A stretch of DNA of 64,000 bases from Prevotella melaninogenica ATCC 25845 (GCF_000144405.1 NC_014370.1:501501-565500), one strand, 5' to 3'; shown: positions 1 through 9,023, counted from the stretch's first letter. A program made the numbers and translations. Notes: generated by a model not told the origin, from the letters alone.

Positions 1-1
1 A

Positions 2-889
2 CAGGACCCTTCTCACGATAATGGCTATATCTATCGTAATGGTTATGTAGTAATGCTCTCTGGTTCCTATTCAAAGCGTGGAATGAGTCTGCTTCTGCAG
101 GCAAAGCGTAGTACAAATATGGGTTTCCGAAGCCGTAGAGGAATGGAGGGAATCTCCTCTTTCATCAATCATCTGCCCCCATTTACGATGGAGCATACCT
201 ATACTTTGGCTGCTCTCTATCCATATGCGACTCGTCCTGATGGTGAGTGGGCATATCAAGCAGCTGTAGCCTATACCTTTAAAAAGGGTTCTTTGTTAGG
301 TGGTAAGTATGGTACGACAGCAAAGGTGAACTTCTCACATGTCCATTCCGTGCGTAAGAATGGTTCAGGTGACATAGGAACAGATGGTTATGGCAGTCCG
401 TTCTGGGCATGGGGAGACGCTACCTATTATCAAGACATTGATATACAGTTGGTAAAGCGACTTGCTAAAGATACGAAACTCAATCTGATGTATATGTATC
501 AACGTTACAATCAGATGCTACTCGAAGGACATGGAGGAATGCTTAATTCGCATATCTTTGTGGCAGATGTCAAACAGAAGCTTTCACCTAACACAACGTT
601 GCGTGTAGAGGCACAGTATCTTGCGTCGAAAGATGGTGATAAAGATTGGCTGTTTGGATTGGGTGAGCTGTCGCTTGCACCGCATTGGATGTTCACATTG
701 AGTGACCTTTATAATGTTGGTAATACTCGGGTGCATTACTACCAAGGTTATGTAACCTATAGTGGTGGTGCCCATCGCTTGCAATTAGGCTATGGTCGGA
801 CACGTGCAGGCTTCAACTGTTCGGGTGGCGTATGTCGTTATATCCCAGCAACAAAGGGCTTGACCCTCTCTTATAATTATAACTTCTGA
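2..889 (+). CDS. DUF6029-like outer-membrane barrel protein, 5' end missing
   Basis: The reading frame is open from the window edge, so this is the C-terminal part (about 295 residues) of a longer gene; the ATG at 53 is internal. The protein is rich in alternating aromatic/polar strands (YQAAVAYTF, LNLMYMYQRY, LQLGYGRTRAG) and ends in an aromatic strand finishing NYNF, as outer-membrane beta-barrels do. I recognise it as resembling the Bacteroidales DUF6029 family, whose role is unknown. It lies 6 bases upstream of an Omp28-like lipoprotein gene, probably in one transcript. Barrel nature is inferred from composition; the family name is from memory. Confidence 0.7.
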   Translation, partial: QDPSHDNGYIYRNGYVVMLSGSYSKRGMSLLLQAKRSTNMGFRSRRGMEGISSFINHLPPFTMEHTYTLAALYPYATRPDGEWAYQAAVAYTFKKGSLLGGKYGTTAKVNFSHVHSVRKNGSGDIGTDGYGSPFWAWGDATYYQDIDIQLVKRLAKDTKLNLMYMYQRYNQMLLEGHGGMLNSHIFVADVKQKLSPNTTLRVEAQYLASKDGDKDWLFGLGELSLAPHWMFTLSDLYNVGNTRVHYYQGYVTYSGGAHRLQLGYGRTRAGFNCSGGVCRYIPATKGLTLSYNYNF

Positions 890-895
890 TAGGAA

Positions 896-1681
896 ATGAA
901 AAGTTTTTATATAGTTCTTTTGGCTGTGGTTGCGCTTTTGACAGGCTGTGATTCTGTTGGTTCTGATGAAAGACTGATAGAGATTCCAGCTGCAACCGTT
1001 CAGCGTAATGTGCTGATAGAGGATTTCACAGGACAGCGTTGCATCTTCTGTCCAGCTGCTTCAGAAGCGATAGCAGAGCAGCAAAAGCTTTATGGTGCAG
1101 GCAAACTGATTGCTGTTGCCTTTCATGCTGGTCCACTCGCAATCAAGAGTGGGACTGGGTTTGTTGGTTTGCGCACTGATGTGGGTGATGTCTATTATAA
1201 GTATTGGGCAGTTCCAAATGTGCCAAAAGCCATTATCAATCGTCGTGGAGGTGTACTTTCAAAAGATACTTGGGCTGGACGAATCTATGATGAGTTCGCT
1301 CAAACAACAACCATAGGTATAGATCTTAAATGCCAGTATGAGGCAACTACACATCAGGTGGAGATTGAAACCGACTTGAAAACCTTAGCTGATGATGTGA
1401 AAGGGAAGCTACAGCTGTGGTTAGTTGAGGATAGCGTAGTAGCTCCACAGATGTTTCCAAACAATAAAGTGGAGAAGGAATATGTGCATAATCACGTGTT
1501 CCGTGATGCTATTAATGGGGAATGGGGGACGGAATTAATGCTCTCTACAAAGGGTATTCATAAGGAGAAAACAACATATACACTCCCAGAAGGTATCGTT
1601 CCAAAGAACGCATGGATAGTAGGTTTCTTCTATAACGACAGCGGAGTATTGCAGGCTGTGCGCCAAAAGGTTTCGCTCTAA
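896..1681 (+). CDS. Omp28-related outer membrane lipoprotein with CxxC motif
   Basis: 261 residues. The N-terminus is a lipoprotein signal with lipobox LLTGC (Cys18). A thioredoxin-like segment follows: IEDFTGQRCIFCPAA, with Cys49 and Cys52 in a CxxC, the hallmark of the Bacteroidetes Omp28-related family. These are surface-exposed proteins with a thioredoxin-like fold; a redox role is not proven for the family. It starts 6 bases after the DUF6029-like gene and is followed by a secreted sorting-tail protein and a second Omp28-like gene, so the four form a surface-protein group. Unlike the second Omp28 protein, it has no recognisable C-terminal sorting tail, consistent with anchoring by the lipid. 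Confidence 0.85.
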   Translation: MKSFYIVLLAVVALLTGCDSVGSDERLIEIPAATVQRNVLIEDFTGQRCIFCPAASEAIAEQQKLYGAGKLIAVAFHAGPLAIKSGTGFVGLRTDVGDVYYKYWAVPNVPKAIINRRGGVLSKDTWAGRIYDEFAQTTTIGIDLKCQYEATTHQVEIETDLKTLADDVKGKLQLWLVEDSVVAPQMFPNNKVEKEYVHNHVFRDAINGEWGTELMLSTKGIHKEKTTYTLPEGIVPKNAWIVGFFYNDSGVLQAVRQKVSL

Positions 1682-1727
1682 GCAATGAATCATCATCAAT
1701 TAAGAATATAATTATAAAAAAATCAAT

Positions 1728-2393
1728 ATGAAATTACGTTTACTCGTTTTTGTTGGTCTGTTGACCAGTCTTTTTGTTAGTGCGCAAGCACAGACAAGTT
1801 CTAATGATGTAGCCTTCCTTGATGAGCAGGGCAGAGTTATTCCTAACGGTACAGTAGTTGTCTTGAATAAGGCTGTTCCATCCGAATTTCCTTTTGAAGG
1901 GAATAAAATAGTAGGAAAAGTGCATCTTCTAAACAAGTCGGATAAGCCTTTAAATGTTTCCCTTTCCTATATCATTAACAATATAGATGAAGGCGAAGTG
2001 CAGGTTTGTGCGTTTGAAAAGTGTACTAATAATTCAGAAATAGGTAGTTACGAGGTTGGTGATAAGCTTTTTTCTGTTGGTTCAGATAAGGAAGCTATTG
2101 ACATAGAACACTTCTATGGAGAATTCGAGAACTGCTCAATAACGCTTAAACTTAAAGTAAAAGAATTTGGTTCTGAGCAAGAGAAGGAAGGCTCATCGAT
2201 TACTATTAAGTTTGATACTAAGGCAGCAGGTATTGCTTCGGTAGCATCGCAGAAGGGTCTTACATTCGATGTTTACAATACTCAGGGTGTGTTGTTACAC
2301 AAGCAGCTTACGTCTTTATCAAATCTCCCTAAGGGTATTTACATCGTAAAGCAGAAGGGCGTTGCCTCTACAAAGAAGTACGTTGTTCGCTAA
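1728..2393 (+). CDS. Secreted protein with type IX secretion C-terminal sorting tail
   Basis: 221 residues. A signal peptide (MKLRLLVFVGLLTSLFVSA, then QAQ) is followed by a beta-rich domain of unknown function (about 25-170) containing two cysteines in VCAFEKC and another in ENCSI. The last 45 residues (FDVYNTQGVLLHKQ ... LPKGIYIVKQKG ... KKYVVR) match the Por_Secre_tail pattern recognised by the type IX secretion system. It is therefore probably exported through the outer membrane and attached to the cell surface. PorT and GldH are encoded elsewhere in this window. The N-terminal domain is not one I recognise. It lies between two Omp28-like genes. Confidence 0.75.
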   Translation: MKLRLLVFVGLLTSLFVSAQAQTSSNDVAFLDEQGRVIPNGTVVVLNKAVPSEFPFEGNKIVGKVHLLNKSDKPLNVSLSYIINNIDEGEVQVCAFEKCTNNSEIGSYEVGDKLFSVGSDKEAIDIEHFYGEFENCSITLKLKVKEFGSEQEKEGSSITIKFDTKAAGIASVASQKGLTFDVYNTQGVLLHKQLTSLSNLPKGIYIVKQKGVASTKKYVVR

Positions 2394-2422
2394 ACATACA
2401 CCTTTAATAACCATAATCTGAT

Positions 2423-3745
2423 ATGTTAAGTAAGTTTTATATACAGTTTCTTACGCTCATAGCGGTCATCTGTTATGCGGTAAACGTTAAGGCACAAGAC
2501 TATAGTCTTATTGCTGCAGCAGGGCAGAAGGTATATGTTCCTCTCTCGGCAAAGACTGTAAAGGGCAAGATGACAGTTTCCAATTACGGTAGAACTATTG
2601 TCCGAAACTTCGATTATACACTTTCTTTTAATGGGCAAGAAATAGATTCAAAGCACTATGTTCTGCCTCAAGCGTTGAATCGTTATGATGATACTACGAT
2701 AGAAGTTGATGTCCCACCATATACAGAGTTAGGTGAAAATGATCTTATTTTCACGATTACGAAAGTAAATGGAGAACGGAATAATGCCACTATTAACTAT
2801 GCAACGCTTCCGAGAGTAACTGTTACTAAGGTGGCTCATAGGAGAGTTGTCGTTGAAGAGTATACTGGAATGTGGTGCCAATACTGTCCACGTGGTATAG
2901 CATTAATGGAGAATCTTGCACATAAGTATGGTGATGATTTCATTGGTATTGCTATTCATACGGGACGTGGTTATGAGCCTTTAAACTGTGAGGACTATGC
3001 TTGGAAAGCTGCAGAATACAAGAGTCGTCCTTCATTGACTATGAATAGAGACCTAACGCTTGGGTCTTATATAGCACAAACAGAGTTTGAAACGGAACGA
3101 TCAAAAGGTGCTTATATGGATTTGGAAGTGTCAGCAATGTGGGACAAGGAGAAGAATAATATCACAGTGACCCCCACTGTAACCTTCCGGCTGAACCGAG
3201 AAGAAGCTCCTTATGGCTTTGCTTACGTGTTGACAGAGAATGGAATGTCAAGCCACAACTGGAAACAAGCTAACTATTATACTGGACAAACGCAGTTTTA
3301 TGGCATATCAGAAGAACTCGATTATTTTGTCAATGCGCCTGGAACTATTTATAATCTTGAGAACAACTTTGTAGCTATTGCTGCAGATGGAGTAATGACT
3401 GCTCGGACAGGTCACCTTAAAGCACCAATCAAGGCAGATGAAGCACAGAGCCACACGTATGTCTTTAAGAATATTAATAGTAAGAAAGTCATACAAAAGA
3501 AGGAAAATCTACGTGTCTGTGTCTTGCTGATTAATACGAATACTGGTAAAATAGAGAACGCTGCTAAGTGCAGTATTTCAGAGTTTAAGACTACTGGCAT
3601 CTCTTCTGTTTCAGAAGGAACTCGCACAGCTATTGAGGCTGAGCGCTACACACTTGACGGTCGACGTATCACGACTCCACAAAAGGGAATCAACATAGTG
3701 AAGTACAGCGATGGTCGTGTGAGCAAAGAGGTGGTGACGGATTAG
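2423..3745 (+). CDS. Omp28-related surface protein, CxxC and degenerate sorting tail
   Basis: 440 residues. Signal peptide to about residue 24 (ending VKAQ), a beta domain (25-135), then the Omp28/thioredoxin-like segment VVVEEYTGMWCQYCPRG with Cys152 and Cys155, followed by IAIHTG. The last 35 residues (ERYTLDGRRITTPQKGINIV, then KYSDGRVSKEVV) look like the Bacteroidetes C-terminal motif of a variable tail plus the 'G.R...P.KGI.I' signature found in secreted Prevotella proteins. It is larger than the upstream Omp28-like lipoprotein and lacks a lipobox, so the two probably reach the surface by different routes. The gene is 29 bases after the sorting-tail protein and 29 bases before the MutS-like gene, suggesting a shared transcript. 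Confidence 0.8.
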   Translation: MLSKFYIQFLTLIAVICYAVNVKAQDYSLIAAAGQKVYVPLSAKTVKGKMTVSNYGRTIVRNFDYTLSFNGQEIDSKHYVLPQALNRYDDTTIEVDVPPYTELGENDLIFTITKVNGERNNATINYATLPRVTVTKVAHRRVVVEEYTGMWCQYCPRGIALMENLAHKYGDDFIGIAIHTGRGYEPLNCEDYAWKAAEYKSRPSLTMNRDLTLGSYIAQTEFETERSKGAYMDLEVSAMWDKEKNNITVTPTVTFRLNREEAPYGFAYVLTENGMSSHNWKQANYYTGQTQFYGISEELDYFVNAPGTIYNLENNFVAIAADGVMTARTGHLKAPIKADEAQSHTYVFKNINSKKVIQKKENLRVCVLLINTNTGKIENAAKCSISEFKTTGISSVSEGTRTAIEAERYTLDGRRITTPQKGINIVKYSDGRVSKEVVTD

Positions 3746-3774
3746 TACCCCTTGAATATTATATTTGTTTACGT

Positions 3775-5592
3775 ATGAATAAAGATTTGACTGATTTGTA
3801 TCAGCATAAAGCAGAAGAGACGAGCAAAACGCTCGTTTCTCTCCGTAACCGTAGTCGTGTTTTTATCCTGACAGAAATCGGTTCTTTTTTGGTAGCCATT
3901 GGTTTTGTAGTTCTCTACACCTTATTTGATAATGCAGCTTGGACACTTTTCTGTGCCTTAGCTGCATTATTGTTTTATCTTTACATTCGTCGTCGTGACG
4001 TGTTGAACGACCGAAAGATAAATAAAGGGGAGGCTTTATTGCTGGTCTACCAAAACGAGATAGCCTATCAGAAAGGCGACTACTCAGGCTTTGAAGCTGG
4101 CGGGCAATATGTCAGTCCGCAACATTCTTATACCTTTGATATGGATGTCTTTGGTATAGGTTCTCTGTTTCAAAGGATGAACCGCACTATCTCAACTGGT
4201 GGTAGTGACCAGTTGGCAGCCTGTCTGTCTACGGAATGGGGCAGTGCAAAGAGGGAGGAACTTGTTGGGCAAATACGTCAACGAATGGCTTCCATAGACG
4301 AGTTGGGTAAGGAGGAAACTTTCCTTTCTGAATTCAAGTCTTTGGGCGTAAAGGGGCGTATTAATACAGAGGAGGTTTTGAAGGCATTGACGGATGTTCA
4401 TAGCCAGAGTTTTCCAAAGTTTTTTCATAGCTCTCTTTTATGTTATTTCTGTTATGCAGATTTACTTGGTTTCTATGTGAGTATTGTGCTTTCCATTGTG
4501 GGATTGGTTCCTTTCTTATTACCTGTATGGTGGGGAATATTTAACTTTATGTTCTCTTTTCTTTGTGGGCATAAGCACATGCGTGTCATTTCTGAACTGA
4601 TAGCAAAGGCACATACGCAGGTAGATGGCTACTTACGTGTATTGAAATTAGTTAATAAGACTGAGTTTAAGTCGGCTGAACTACAAGCTTTGAAACAGAA
4701 ACTTGCGGGTGCGGAGGAGTCTTTCGAACAGTTAGAACTTATCTTACAAAAGATTGATAACAGAAGTAACGAGGTGGGTGTCTTTGTCTTTAACAGTTTT
4801 GCCTTAATTGATATTGCAATCGTAAGACTCTTCCTTCGTTGGCAACATACGTATGAGCAGCGCACGAATGAGTGGATAGATAGTCTAAATCTCTTTGATG
4901 CTTTGGTGTCAATGGGTAACTTCCGATTGAATGAAGATAGGGCAGTACAGGCAGAAATCAGCGAGGAGAATAAGGTGGTTTATGATGCGAAAGACCTTTA
5001 TCATCCCTTCCTCGGTGAGAAGGCTGTTGCAAACGACTTCACAATCCATGATCATGAGTATTATATTGTTACGGGTGCGAATATGGCGGGTAAGAGTACC
5101 TTCTTACGCTCGTTGGGTATAAATTACCTCTTGGCGATGAATGGTTTGCCTGTTTTTGCAGAACACTTGAAGGTTTCAGTGTTTCATCTTTTTACGAGTA
5201 TGCGCACCACAGACGACCTTACGCATGGCATCTCTTATTTCAATGCTGAGCTACTTCGTTTGAAGAAGTTGTTAGGCTCGTTGCGTGATGATGTACCAAG
5301 TCTGATTATTTTGGACGAGATTTTGAAGGGAACAAACTCTCTCGATAAGTTGAATGGCTCTCGTCTTTTCTTGCAGTATATTGCCGAACGCAATGTGACA
5401 GGTGTTATCGCCACGCACGATCTTGAACTTTCAAAGATGGAAGAGGAATACGCAGGGCGTTTTCATAATTATTGTTTTGAGATTGAGTTAGGCGAGGATA
5501 TCACTTATTCGTATAAGATTACAAAGGGAGTAGCACGTAATCAGAATGCTACATTCTTGTTGAAAGGAATCTTAAACCCCAATCGTATTTGA
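3775..5592 (+). CDS. Membrane-anchored MutS-like ATPase
   Basis: 605 residues, shorter than MutS (about 850) and lacking its mismatch-recognition domain. Two hydrophobic segments lie near residues 29-70 and another pair near 222-262, so it is probably membrane-bound. The C-terminal part has the MutS ATPase domain: Walker A GANMAGKST at 434-442, the FTSMRTTDDL stretch, Walker B LIILDEILKGTN near 510-522, and the GVIATHDLEL switch. Bacteroidetes commonly encode such proteins beside true MutS; their substrate is unknown to me. It is the last gene of a run of + strand genes and is followed by a strong terminator hairpin. It is not MutS2, as no Smr nuclease domain is present. Confidence 0.8.
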   Translation: MNKDLTDLYQHKAEETSKTLVSLRNRSRVFILTEIGSFLVAIGFVVLYTLFDNAAWTLFCALAALLFYLYIRRRDVLNDRKINKGEALLLVYQNEIAYQKGDYSGFEAGGQYVSPQHSYTFDMDVFGIGSLFQRMNRTISTGGSDQLAACLSTEWGSAKREELVGQIRQRMASIDELGKEETFLSEFKSLGVKGRINTEEVLKALTDVHSQSFPKFFHSSLLCYFCYADLLGFYVSIVLSIVGLVPFLLPVWWGIFNFMFSFLCGHKHMRVISELIAKAHTQVDGYLRVLKLVNKTEFKSAELQALKQKLAGAEESFEQLELILQKIDNRSNEVGVFVFNSFALIDIAIVRLFLRWQHTYEQRTNEWIDSLNLFDALVSMGNFRLNEDRAVQAEISEENKVVYDAKDLYHPFLGEKAVANDFTIHDHEYYIVTGANMAGKSTFLRSLGINYLLAMNGLPVFAEHLKVSVFHLFTSMRTTDDLTHGISYFNAELLRLKKLLGSLRDDVPSLIILDEILKGTNSLDKLNGSRLFLQYIAERNVTGVIATHDLELSKMEEEYAGRFHNYCFEIELGEDITYSYKITKGVARNQNATFLLKGILNPNRI

Positions 5593-5653
5593 GTGACACC
5601 CCTTTCAGATTGTAGTTCAAACGTTTGTTTGTTTAGAAATTTATTTACAATCC

Positions 5654-5695
5654 AATAGCCGTTTTTACCTTATTTTTAGGGTAAAAACGGCTATT
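5654..5695 (+). terminator. Rho-independent terminator after MutS-like gene
   Basis: Perfect 16-base inverted arms (AATAGCCGTTTTTACC and its complement) around a short AT-rich loop, followed by TTTTG. Located 62 bases after the stop codon. Confidence 0.8.
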
Positions 5696-5720
5696 TTTGT
5701 TGCTCTTGTAAGTGTCATGT

Positions 5721-5911
5721 ATTCAATTAGTTACAAAACCGTGAGGTAAAAGGTGCTTAATTGGACTTCAAAAGGGCGTTACTTAGACTCCCAAAGGGCA
5801 CCTTTTGCAAGCTAATTAGGCGTCTTTTAGAAGCTAAAAGAGCATGTGTTGGTTTTGAGCTGTGCGAAAATAGTTTACAATACGGCTAATAAGCAGATGA
5901 GCTGTTCGTAG
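5721..5911 (+). repeat. Dispersed intergenic repeat, copy A (3' half only)
   Basis: This stretch matches the second half of a repeat seen four more times in the window (near 20.4, 25.4, 40.3 and, inverted, 56.5 kb). It holds the shared core: an AAAAGGTGC word, the blocks CTTCAAAAGGGCG and AAAGGGCACCTTTT, then TTAGGCGTCTTTTAGAAG and AAAATAGTTTACAA. AAAAGGTGC and GCACCTTTT can form a 9-base stem. The first half (with CAACCAACAGGAAATC) is missing here, so this is a truncated copy. It lies between two convergent genes. Confidence 0.85.
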
Positions 5912-5922
5912 AAGATATCCTC

Positions 5923-6747
5923 TTAATTCATATTCTCTGGTGAGAGGATAAAGTGTTCAATGACGTGTGCAACACCATCTTCTTCATTTGATAAAGTAAC
6001 GAAGTCAGCTTCACTTTGAATGTCTTTTGCAGCGTTTGCCATAGCAACGCCAAGTCCAGCAAAGCGAATCATGCTAAGGTCGTTATAACCATCGCCACAG
6101 GCAATAACCTCTTCGCGGCTGATACGGAGCGATGAGATAAGACGGTCGAGAGAGCGCGCCTTGTCAATACCGAGTGGTACACATTCAAGGAAGAAGTCGG
6201 CAGAACGATATACATCCATCTTCCCTTCCAACTCTTTGGCTAATCTTATCTCCAACTCGTGGAGAGGGGTAGGGTCGCCAACAATCAAACATTTGTTGAT
6301 AGGATAGACTAACTGATTGAGGAAATCGTCATATTGGGTTACAGGCATCTTGTTGATAAAAGCCTCGTGTTGTACGTATTCGTCATCTTTATTAGTAGCA
6401 GCAATACCCTCACCTTGATAGGTTAGGATTTCCATTCCAGCTTTCTTGGCTTCTTGAAAGAGGATAGGTACAAGCTGTTCGTCCAATTTCTGTTCAAAAA
6501 GAACTTCGTTCTTGGTGCAATCGATAATTTTTCCTCCGTTGAAAGCAAGGATATATCCACCATTATCTTTTAGTTTCAATTCCTTAGCTAAAGGAACGAT
6601 ACCATAAGTAGGGCGGCCAGATGCCAATACGACATGTACCCCAGCAGCTTGTGCTTGCATGAGGGCTTGTTTGGTACGTGGTGTAATTTCCTTTTTATTA
6701 TTGGTCAGTGTGCCGTCCAAATCGAGCACAATCATTTTATACTTCAT
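5923..6747 (-). CDS. Cof-type HAD-superfamily phosphatase
   Basis: 274 residues. The N-terminal nucleophile motif is VLDLDGTLTN (Asp9, Asp11), followed by ASGRP (motif II) near residue 41, a mobile cap domain typical of HAD subclass IIB, and the closing GDGYNDLSMI motif near 215 that binds magnesium. These proteins (YidA/Cof group) dephosphorylate sugar phosphates and other small phosphorylated metabolites; the exact substrate cannot be read from the sequence. The gene is transcribed alone, divergent from the aquaporin gene, with a TACCTTTG -7 box about 80 bases upstream. Confidence 0.9.
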   Translation of the reverse strand: MKYKMIVLDLDGTLTNNKKEITPRTKQALMQAQAAGVHVVLASGRPTYGIVPLAKELKLKDNGGYILAFNGGKIIDCTKNEVLFEQKLDEQLVPILFQEAKKAGMEILTYQGEGIAATNKDDEYVQHEAFINKMPVTQYDDFLNQLVYPINKCLIVGDPTPLHELEIRLAKELEGKMDVYRSADFFLECVPLGIDKARSLDRLISSLRISREEVIACGDGYNDLSMIRFAGLGVAMANAAKDIQSEADFVTLSNEEDGVAHVIEHFILSPENMN

Positions 6748-6825
6748 ATCGTTTGAATACTTTTTCCTTTGTAATCTCCCTTATGGGTGACGACTCATCA
6801 TTATCAAGTAATATTAATCTATTTG

Positions 6826-6833
6826 CAAAGGTA
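6826..6833 (-). promoter_or_regulatory. Likely -7 box for HAD phosphatase gene
   Basis: On the minus strand this reads TACCTTTG, fitting the Bacteroidetes TAnnTTTG element. No clear TTTG -33 box at the usual spacing, so the call is tentative. Confidence 0.4.
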
Positions 6834-6925
6834 AGGCTTTTTATGGATTAAAGACAGCGTTTTGATTGATATAAAACAATAAGTTTTAAAAAGGTGCAAG
6901 GTAGATACAATAAATCGTGAACGTT

Positions 6926-6933
6926 TACGTTTG
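6926..6933 (+). promoter_or_regulatory. Possible -7 box for aquaporin gene
   Basis: TACGTTTG fits TAnnTTTG and lies 68 bases before the aquaporin ATG. No convincing -33 box. Confidence 0.35.
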
Positions 6934-7001
6934 TATGGAGAATTAACCGTTTCAAAGGCGTTTTAAACTAAAAGAATAATATTAATTAATTGTAGAGAGT
7001 T

Positions 7002-7709
7002 ATGAAGAAGTATTTGGCCGAAATGATCGGCACAATGGTATTAGTCCTCATGGGATGTGGTGCAGCAGTGTCTTTGGGTTGTGACCCAGTAAACAATCAG
7101 GCTGCAGTAGTTGGTACAGCAATGGCATTTGGTCTTTCTGTCGTAGCAATGGCTTACGCTATTGGTGGTATCTCTGGTTGCCACATCAACCCAGCAATTA
7201 CACTCGGTGTGTTCTTGAGCGGTCGTATGAGTGCAAAGGATTGTGCTATGTACATGTTGTTCCAGTTTATTGGTGGCTTGATTGGCGCAGCTTTGTTGTT
7301 CCTTCTTGTAACCAATGCAGGTAGCGGTTTTGCTACTGCAGGTGCTGGTTTAGGTGCAAATGGTTTGCAAGATGGTATTAGTGTAGCAAGTGGTTTGCTC
7401 GCAGAGATTATCTTTACTTGTGTGTTTGTACTCGTTGTATTGGGTGCAACTTCAAAGACTAACGGCACGACAGGTAAGTTTGCAGGTTTGGCAATCGGCT
7501 TGTCACTTATCCTTGTTCACCTTGTATGTATCCGTTATACAGGTACATCTGTAAACCCAGCACGTTCATTTGGTCCTGCTATCTTCGCACAGCTTGCAGG
7601 CGGTCCTGCAACAGCATTGAGCAATCTTTGGATCTTTATCGTAGGTCCATTTGCTGGTGGTGCACTCGCATCAGTGATCTGGCGTGTTATTGAACCAGCT
7701 GAGAAGTAA
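7002..7709 (+). CDS. aqpZ: Aquaporin (MIP family water channel)
   Basis: 235 residues, the usual length for bacterial aquaporins. Six membrane segments are arranged as two homologous halves, each with the pore-forming NPA box: HINPAITLG (Asn63) and SVNPARSFGPA (Asn185). Arg188 right after the second NPA and the His/Cys-containing selectivity region are typical of water-selective channels rather than glycerol facilitators. It passively conducts water across the inner membrane. The gene is monocistronic, with a terminator hairpin 25 bases after the stop. Glycerol transport cannot be fully excluded from sequence alone, but the family-wide glycerol facilitator insertions are absent. Confidence 0.92.
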   Translation: MKKYLAEMIGTMVLVLMGCGAAVSLGCDPVNNQAAVVGTAMAFGLSVVAMAYAIGGISGCHINPAITLGVFLSGRMSAKDCAMYMLFQFIGGLIGAALLFLLVTNAGSGFATAGAGLGANGLQDGISVASGLLAEIIFTCVFVLVVLGATSKTNGTTGKFAGLAIGLSLILVHLVCIRYTGTSVNPARSFGPAIFAQLAGGPATALSNLWIFIVGPFAGGALASVIWRVIEPAEK

Positions 7710-7733
7710 TTCATTTATCAGATAAATGTTTGG

Positions 7734-7769
7734 TTAGGCTTATTAGGCAGTCATGTCTAATAAGCCTAA
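7734..7769 (+). terminator. Terminator after aqpZ
   Basis: 13-base inverted arms (TTAGGCTTATTAG and complement) around a 10-base loop, followed by TTATCTTTT. Confidence 0.75.
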
Positions 7770-7844
7770 TTATCTTTTATTCCAAAAACTATTGCCCTTT
7801 ATTACGGATTTTAACACTTTAGGTTTATTAAATGTGTGGTATGT

Positions 7845-7876
7845 TTTGGCTATCAGAAAATAAAACCGTACTTTTG
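7845..7876 (+). promoter_or_regulatory. Promoter of aldolase gene
   Basis: TTTG at 7845-7848 and TACTTTTG at 7869-7876 with a 20-base spacer: a near-ideal Bacteroidetes housekeeping promoter, leaving a leader of about 45 bases. Confidence 0.75.
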
Positions 7877-7925
7877 CATGTGTAAATAGGTATAGACTTA
7901 TTAATTTTAAAAGATAAAAGAAATT

Positions 7926-8939
7926 ATGGTAGTAGATTACAAGAAATTAGGTCTCGTGAACACACGTGAGATGTTCAAGAGAGCAATCAAAGGCGGTTAT
8001 GCTATTCCAGCATTCAACTTTAATAACCTCGAGCAGCTTCAGGCTATCATCAAGGCTTCTTCTGATTTGAGATCACCAGTTATCCTTCAGGTTTCTAAGG
8101 GTGCCCGTAAGTATGCTAACCAGACTCTTCTCCGTTACCTCGCAGAGGGTGCAGTAGAGTATGCTAAGGAGTTGGGTTGCCACCATCCAGAGATTGCACT
8201 TCACCTTGATCATGGTGATAGCTTCGAGACTTGCAAGAGCTGTGTAGACTTCGGTTTCTCTTCTGTAATGATCGACGGTTCTTCTCTTCCATATGAGGAG
8301 AATATCGCTTTGACAAAGAAGGTTGTTGAGTATGCTCACCAGTTCGACGTAACAGTTGAGGCTGAGCTCGGTGTACTTGCTGGTGTTGAGGATGACGTTG
8401 TAGCTGAGGTTTCTCACTATACAAAGCCAGAGGAGGTTGTTGATTTCGCTACTCGTACAGGTTGCGACTCTTTGGCTATCTCTATCGGTACTTCTCACGG
8501 TGCTTACAAGTTCACTCCAGAGCAGTGTACACGTGACCCAAAGACTGGTCGTCTTGTTCCTCCTCCATTGGCATTCGATGTTCTTGCAGCTATCGAGAAG
8601 CAGCTCCCAGGTTTCCCAATCGTTCTCCACGGTTCTTCTTCAGTTCCTCAGGAGTATGTTGATATTATCAACGAGCATGGTGGTAAGATGCCAAACGCTG
8701 TAGGTATCCCAGAGGAGCAGCTCCGTCAGGCAGCTAAGAGTGCTGTTTGTAAGATTAACATCGACTCTGACTCTCGTCTTGCATTCACCGCAGGTGTTCG
8801 CCAGACATTTGATGAGCACCCAGAGTACTTCGACCCACGTCAGTACTGTGGTAAGGCTCGTGAGTACATGGAGGATCTTTACAAGCACAAGATTACAGAC
8901 GTTCTTGGTTCTGAGAACAAGCTTGCTAACCTCGACTAA
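7926..8939 (+). CDS. fba: Class II fructose-1,6-bisphosphate aldolase
   Basis: 337 residues. It catalyses the reversible cleavage of fructose 1,6-bisphosphate to DHAP and glyceraldehyde 3-phosphate in glycolysis and gluconeogenesis. Class II signatures are present: ALHLDHGDSFE with catalytic Asp95 and zinc ligand His96, VEAELGVLAG, GTSHGAYKF with a zinc-ligand His, and VLHGSSS. The codon use is strongly biased towards a narrow set (for example GTT, CTT, GAG), as expected for a highly expressed gene. It is monocistronic, with an ideal promoter and a strong terminator. The sequence is too short at the N-terminus for class I and shows no Schiff-base lysine pattern. Confidence 0.95.
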   Translation: MVVDYKKLGLVNTREMFKRAIKGGYAIPAFNFNNLEQLQAIIKASSDLRSPVILQVSKGARKYANQTLLRYLAEGAVEYAKELGCHHPEIALHLDHGDSFETCKSCVDFGFSSVMIDGSSLPYEENIALTKKVVEYAHQFDVTVEAELGVLAGVEDDVVAEVSHYTKPEEVVDFATRTGCDSLAISIGTSHGAYKFTPEQCTRDPKTGRLVPPPLAFDVLAAIEKQLPGFPIVLHGSSSVPQEYVDIINEHGGKMPNAVGIPEEQLRQAAKSAVCKINIDSDSRLAFTAGVRQTFDEHPEYFDPRQYCGKAREYMEDLYKHKITDVLGSENKLANLD

Positions 8940-8976
8940 TCATTTGTTGAGGTCGGCTTGACTAAATAAAACATTA

Positions 8977-9010
8977 GCGGCAGCTTCCTTTAGGGAACTG
9001 CCGCTTTTCT
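8977..9010 (+). terminator. Terminator after fba
   Basis: GCGGCAGCTTCC pairs imperfectly with GGGAACTGCCGC across a TTTA loop and is followed by TTTTCTTTT. Confidence 0.85.
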
Positions 9011-9023
9011 TTTGTGTTGCTTT

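Noticed and set aside
8073..8630. 185-residue frame on the minus strand inside fba
   Set aside because: It is a shadow of a highly codon-biased aldolase gene; no family features and no promoter.
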